Assembly: GCA_015231685.1 (NCBI GenBank)
Contig: JADGBA010000005.1
Span: 2,616 to 24,722, forward strand
Direction of reading: 5' to 3'
Source: Candidatus Omnitrophota bacterium
GTDB lineage: Bacteria > Omnitrophota > Gorgyraeia > 2-02-FULL-51-18 > JAGOUK01
Length of the DNA: 22,107 bases
Numbering within the stretch: position 1 is the stretch's first letter; every line of letters starts with the position of its first letter. A program made the translations under genes and the position numbers. Positions 19,306-22,107 of the stretch are shown piece after piece. The notes under the pieces are model-generated. The model did no database searches and was not told where the DNA came from. It saw only the letters and a program-made list of their open reading frames with translations.

Positions 19306-20886
19306 ATGAGGAAATGTTCCGGAACCCCCGCAACGAATGGCAACGCCACGGAGCGTCCCGCGCCCCGCGTGCGGCGCGTGCTTGTCAAGGGAGCGCTTTT
19401 TCCCCAGATCGAGGTCGGCATGAAAGAGGTCGTCCTTTCGAACGGGACCACGATCTGCCTGTACGACACCGCGGGACCCTACTTTGATCCTGCTTTCGCC
19501 CCGTCCGACCGTGGCCTCGGGCCCGTGCGGCTGGCCCGCAAACGTCCCCAGGGCTCCGGCGGACAAACGCGTCTGGAACTGGCCCGGCGGGGCATCATCA
19601 CCCCGGAGATGGAATATATCGCCATCCGCGAGAACGCCCGCCGTGAGGCGGGGAATTTTCGGGGCGCGATCACCCCTGAATTCGTCCGCAAGGAAATCGC
19701 GCGGGGACGGGCCATTATTCCTGTGAGCCTCCGGCATCCCGAGGCCGAGCCCATGATCATCGGGACTGCTTTTCGTGTCAAAATCAACGCCAATCTGGGA
19801 TCAAGCGCGCTCTCCTCTTCCCTTGAGGAAGAAGCCGCCAAGATGATCCACGCGGTCCGGCTGGGGTCGGACACAGTGATGGATCTCTCCACAGGGCCCC
19901 GGATCCGGCCGACCCGGCAGAATATCATCCGGAACAGCCCCGTGCCCGTCGGCACAGTGCCCATCTATGAGGCGCTTGAGCGCGCCGGCGGAAAAGCGGA
20001 AGACCTCACCTGGGACATTTACCGGCAGACCCTGATCGATCAGGCCGAAGACGGTGTGGACTTCTTCACAATTCACGCGGGCCTCCTGCGGCGTTTCATC
20101 CCGGCCGCCCGGAAGCGTCTTACCGGCATCGTCTCAAGGGGCGGCTCCATTCACGCCCAGTGCTGCCTTGCGCACAATGAAGAGAACTTCACGTACACCC
20201 ATTTTGACGAAATCTGCGAGATTCTGAAGAAATATGACGCGTGCTTTTCTCTGGGGGATGCCCTGCGACCGGGTTCGATCGCCGACGCCAACGACAAGGC
20301 CCAATTCGCTGAGCTGGCGGTACTTGGCAAACTTGTCCGCCGTGCCCGCCGATGCGGAGTACAGTCGATGGTGGAAGGCCCCGGACACGTCCCCTTGAAC
20401 AAGATTCAGGAGAACATGACCCTCCAGAAGCGTCTTTGCGGAGGCGCTCCCTTTTATACACTGGGACCGATTGTGACGGACTTTTCTCCCGGGTATGACC
20501 ATATCAGCTCGGCCATCGGTGCGGCCGTAATCGGATGGCAGGGCACCGCGATGCTCTGTTATGTGACCCCCAAGGAACATTTGGGACTTCCGGACCGCGA
20601 AGACGTCAAACAGGGTGTGATCGCCTACCGGATCGCGGCACATGCGGCCGATCTGGCCAAAAACCATCCGGCCGCCCGCATCCTTGATGACACCTTGAGC
20701 CGCGCCCGATTTGATTTCAGGTGGGAAGACCAGTTCGCTCTGGCAGTGGATCCGGAAACCGCCCGTCGTTATCGGGCGCTCACTCTCTCGGGGCAGGACG
20801 CCCAGGGGAAGGACTACTGCTCCATGTGCGGACCGGACTTCTGCAGTATGCGCTTATCCAAAAAGCTGGCCTCATTGGCCGGATAA
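19306..20886 (+). CDS. thiC: Phosphomethylpyrimidine synthase ThiC
   Basis: This 526-residue radical SAM enzyme rearranges 5-aminoimidazole ribotide to HMP phosphate, the pyrimidine half of thiamine. The C-terminal cluster motif CxxCxxxxC is Cys505-Cys508-Cys513 (CSMCGPDFC). Other conserved blocks include the GTVPIYEAL/AEDLTW region, FTIHAG, SRGGSI, YTHFDEICEI, SLGDALRPGS, EGPGHVP and YVTPKEHLGLP. The frame is open to 19243, but I chose ATG 19306 because of the -10 at 19291-19296 and because the extension has no family character. In the usually conserved SIMAKWCLAH segment this protein reads SIHAQCCLAH, a notable change. Length is intermediate between short and long ThiC forms. A small basic gene follows 13 nt downstream. 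The enzyme's thiamine product would supply the ThDP needed by KorAB, although the genes are not linked in one operon. Confidence 0.95.
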   Translation: MRKCSGTPATNGNATERPAPRVRRVLVKGALFPQIEVGMKEVVLSNGTTICLYDTAGPYFDPAFAPSDRGLGPVRLARKRPQGSGGQTRLELARRGIITPEMEYIAIRENARREAGNFRGAITPEFVRKEIARGRAIIPVSLRHPEAEPMIIGTAFRVKINANLGSSALSSSLEEEAAKMIHAVRLGSDTVMDLSTGPRIRPTRQNIIRNSPVPVGTVPIYEALERAGGKAEDLTWDIYRQTLIDQAEDGVDFFTIHAGLLRRFIPAARKRLTGIVSRGGSIHAQCCLAHNEENFTYTHFDEICEILKKYDACFSLGDALRPGSIADANDKAQFAELAVLGKLVRRARRCGVQSMVEGPGHVPLNKIQENMTLQKRLCGGAPFYTLGPIVTDFSPGYDHISSAIGAAVIGWQGTAMLCYVTPKEHLGLPDREDVKQGVIAYRIAAHAADLAKNHPAARILDDTLSRARFDFRWEDQFALAVDPETARRYRALTLSGQDAQGKDYCSMCGPDFCSMRLSKKLASLAG

Positions 20887-20899
20887 AGAAAGGAAAACC

Positions 20900-21001
20900 A
20901 TGAAGGTACACGCCAACCGTCCGAAGGCTAAGAACGAGAAAAAAAGAAAGCGCCTCCGCAAGATCTCACGCGTTTCCCGAAGAACAAACCGGAAAAAATA
21001 G
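20900..21001 (+). CDS. Small basic protein, 33 aa, unknown function
   Basis: The ATG at 20900 is preceded by AAAGGA at good spacing and lies 13 nt after the thiC stop, so it is probably translated from the thiC mRNA. The 33 residues are dominated by Lys and Arg (MKVHANRPKAKN start, RTNRKK end) with no acidic residue except one Glu. Composition suggests RNA or ribosome binding, but I recognise no ribosomal protein. The frame is open further upstream inside thiC without supporting a start. The final codons AAA AAA TAG form part of the terminator of the convergent gene. Confidence 0.65.
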   Translation: MKVHANRPKAKNEKKRKRLRKISRVSRRTNRKK

Positions 21002-21017
21002 GAAGCGCAGCTTCCTA
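20993..21017 (-). terminator. Intrinsic terminator carrying the stop codons of two convergent genes
   Basis: A perfect 8-bp stem (TAGGAAGC with GCTTCCTA, 20999-21017, 3-nt loop) is followed on the minus strand by six T residues (20998 to 20993). It ends the minus-strand 48-residue gene. The outer TAG on each strand is the stop codon of the gene read on that strand. On the plus strand there is no T tract, so it should act mainly in one direction. Confidence 0.8.
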
Positions 21018-21161
21018 GTCTTGAGATTTGCGGGGACCGACCCAGGTTCCGCCGCTATACAACACGTCGGGATTCTGTCCGGCTTTGGCGAGCTTGGCGC
21101 GCTTCTTTTTCCGCAGATTGGTCTGCTGCAATTTGATTTTGTTGGCTTTGCGAATGCTCAT
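21015..21161 (-). CDS. Small basic protein, 48 aa, unknown function
   Basis: The ATG at 21161 follows TGCTATAAT (extended -10, hexamer 21176 to 21171), giving a 3-nt leader. The product is Lys/Arg/Gln-rich in the first 28 residues (MSIRKANKIKLQQ, LRKKKRAKLAK), helical in character, then a PDVLYSGGTWVGPRKSQD tail. I do not recognise the family; a ribosome- or nucleic-acid-associated role is suggested by composition only. Own promoter, own terminator and intact frame make it a likely real gene. It diverges from the uracil-DNA glycosylase gene through a 23-bp gap. Confidence 0.7.
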   Translation of the reverse strand: MSIRKANKIKLQQTNLRKKKRAKLAKAGQNPDVLYSGGTWVGPRKSQD

Positions 21162-21169
21162 AAGGCGCA

Positions 21170-21176
21170 CATTATA
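21170..21176. promoter_or_regulatory. Second shared -10 region for divergent genes
   Basis: The minus strand has TGC plus TATAAT (21176 to 21171), predicting +1 near 21164, three bases before the 48-aa gene ATG. The plus strand has CATTAT (21170-21175), a weaker hexamer without TG, predicting +1 near 21182, three bases before the glycosylase ATG at 21185. No Shine-Dalgarno sequence precedes either start. Confidence 0.5.
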
Positions 21177-21184
21177 GCACAACC

Positions 21185-21802
21185 ATGTCCGACATGCGGA
21201 ACTCCTTCACCACCTACCGGCAATTTGCCGCAAATCTCGCAAGCTCGGACTGCCGCGGTTGTGCCCTGTCGGAATCGCGCAGCCGCATCGTCGTGGACCG
21301 CGGAACACCCGGGTCCGACGTTCTCCTCGTGGGCGAGGCCCCGGGAAGGACGGAAGACGAGGAGGGCCGTGCCTTTGTCGGCCGTTCCGGAAAACTCCTC
21401 GACCGGCTTTTTCTTGAAGAAGGGTTCGACACCAACCGCCAGAGCCTCGTCATCAATGTGGTCAAGTGCCGGCCGCCCCAGAACCGCCCGCCGCGGCCTG
21501 AAGAGGCGCGTGCGTGCATGGATATCTTCAGGGAGCAGTTCTCCCTTGCCGGACCCCGATGGGTCGTCCTTCTCGGCCGCACCGCGCTCAAGCATCTTTT
21601 TCCCGAACGCGCCAAACTGCCGATGAATGAGATCGCGGGGTCCTTCTTTGACCACACGGGCTACCCGGGTATCCGGTTCATCGTGTTTTTCCACCCGGCC
21701 TATCTCTTGAGAGACCCGCGGAAGATTCCCGCGGCCCGGGAGCATATCCGTTCTCTCCTTGAAGAGCGCCGGAACGCCTCCCAAACGAACTCCGGACAAT
21801 AA
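21185..21802 (+). CDS. udg: Type 4 (Fe-S) uracil-DNA glycosylase
   Basis: This 205-residue DNA repair enzyme of UDG family 4 excises uracil formed by cytosine deamination and carries a 4Fe-4S cluster. Cluster ligands are Cys23 and Cys26 (CRGC), Cys95 (VVKCRPPQNR) and Cys111. Motif A is GEAPG (50-54) with the following EDEEGRAFVGRSG; motif B is HPAYLLR with His170. Length is typical for the family. The first ATG at 21185 is used because of the adjacent -10 and because upstream sequence belongs to the divergent gene. The TAA stop (21800-21802) lies inside the T tract of the terminator for the convergent tRNA. A phage-polymerase-related SPO1-type annotation would be the same protein family. Confidence 0.95.
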   Translation: MSDMRNSFTTYRQFAANLASSDCRGCALSESRSRIVVDRGTPGSDVLLVGEAPGRTEDEEGRAFVGRSGKLLDRLFLEEGFDTNRQSLVINVVKCRPPQNRPPRPEEARACMDIFREQFSLAGPRWVVLLGRTALKHLFPERAKLPMNEIAGSFFDHTGYPGIRFIVFFHPAYLLRDPRKIPAAREHIRSLLEERRNASQTNSGQ

Positions 21803-21847
21803 AAAACCCCGGCGGAAATCGCCACCATTGGCAAAATCCGCTCGGGG
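21801..21847 (-). terminator. Intrinsic terminator of tRNA-Phe
   Basis: CCCCGGCGGA (21807-21816) pairs with TCCGC-T-CGGGG (21837-21847), a 10-bp stem with one bulged T. On the minus strand it is followed by six T residues (21806 to 21801). It begins 5 nt after the tRNA 3' end. The T tract overlaps the stop codon of the convergent glycosylase gene. Confidence 0.7.
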
Positions 21848-21852
21848 AAATC

Positions 21853-21924
21853 TGCCGAGGGACAGAATTGAACTGCCGACGCCGGCCTTTTCAGGGCCGC
21901 GCTCTACCACTGAGCTACCTCGGC
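21853..21924 (-). tRNA. tRNA-Phe (anticodon GAA)
   Basis: The minus strand folds as a full cloverleaf of 72 nt. The acceptor GCCGAGG pairs with CCTCGGC, the D stem is GCTC/GAGC with a 7-nt loop, and the anticodon stem is CGGCC/GGCCG with loop CTGAAAA. The variable loop has 5 nt, and the T arm is GGCAG/CTGTC with loop TTCAATT. The discriminator is A, as expected for Phe. CCA is not encoded and must be added enzymatically. Confidence 0.95.
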
Positions 21925-21940
21925 TAAAGATAGAGGGTGT

Positions 21941-21969
21941 ATTCTACACAACAGAGGGGCGGCGTTCAA
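21941..21969 (-). promoter_or_regulatory. Promoter of tRNA-Phe
   Basis: On the minus strand TTGAAC (21969 to 21964), a 17-bp spacer and TAGAAT (21946 to 21941) predict a start near 21934, ten bases before the mature tRNA. This is one of two -35/-10 pairs in the window with ideal spacing. Confidence 0.7.
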
Positions 21970-22059
21970 GTTTATGGGTCAATCCGCGGGCAGGGCTCGG
22001 GGGCCGCTGAGCTTGCGTCCCTTGCGGCAGACTCGGCTCAACCGGTGGCTGCTTTATCT

Positions 22060-22106
22060 GCCAAGTGGCGCGAAGTCATCCGCGGAGTCATGTCGCACCA
22101 CTTGGC
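22060..22106. repeat. Imperfect inverted repeat at the window end
   Basis: Arms GCCAAGTGGCGCGA (22060-22073) and TCGCACCACTTGGC (22093-22106) pair at 13 of 14 positions; the odd pair becomes G-U in minus-strand RNA. The 19-nt loop has CCGCGG flanked by two AGTCAT copies. No T tract is visible. It may belong to a feature continuing past the window. Confidence 0.6.
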
Positions 22107-22107
22107 T

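Noticed and set aside
21970..22059. Short open frames to the right of tRNA-Phe
   Set aside because: No start, ribosome site or family character; too little sequence before the window edge to support a gene.

Overview
This 22.1-kb window comes from a bacterial chromosome with moderately high GC (estimated by eye). It has no phage, plasmid or transposase genes. The lineage cannot be fixed from these genes. A ferredoxin-dependent 2-oxoacid oxidoreductase points to an anaerobe. Giant coiled-coil envelope proteins, short-leader promoters and GGGACTGTCCC palindromes would fit an uncultivated group such as Omnitrophota or another PVC-related phylum. That placement is a low-confidence inference.

Layout. 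(1) Positions 1-3180, minus strand: an operon of a two-CBS-domain protein, korA (fused gamma-alpha) and korB (cut by the window edge), encoding a 2-oxoacid:ferredoxin oxidoreductase. (2) 3200-3817, plus: a DedA/VTT membrane protein, divergent from the CBS gene through a shared -10 region. (3) 3800-4927, minus: hemW, overlapping the DedA gene tail to tail. (4) 4928-5238: an AT-rich intergenic region with a good promoter. (5) 5239-18116, plus: the dominant feature, two exported coiled-coil proteins of 982 and 3300 residues encoded in tandem. They share an N-terminal TPR-like module. Only the giant has a C-terminal beta-rich domain. Its gene contains two long, perfectly conserved internal DNA duplications. 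(6) 18117-18220: a hairpin terminator built from three copies of a palindromic repeat. (7) 18221-19213, minus: gmd. (8) 19306-20886, plus: thiC, followed by a 33-residue basic protein. (9) 21015-21161, minus: a 48-residue basic protein, convergent with the previous gene and divergent from a type 4 uracil-DNA glycosylase (21185-21802, plus). (10) 21853-21924, minus: tRNA-Phe(GAA) with its promoter and terminator. (11) 21970-22107: no gene seen; an imperfect inverted repeat lies at the very end.

The most interesting material is the giant coiled-coil operon. If extended, the 3300-residue protein could be close to half a micrometre long. It appears to grow by duplication of blocks about 14 heptads long. 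The second theme is promoter architecture: six protein genes have a TATAAT-like hexamer only 6-9 bp before the start codon, implying leaderless or nearly leaderless mRNAs. In two divergent pairs the same AT patch can serve as the -10 element on both strands.
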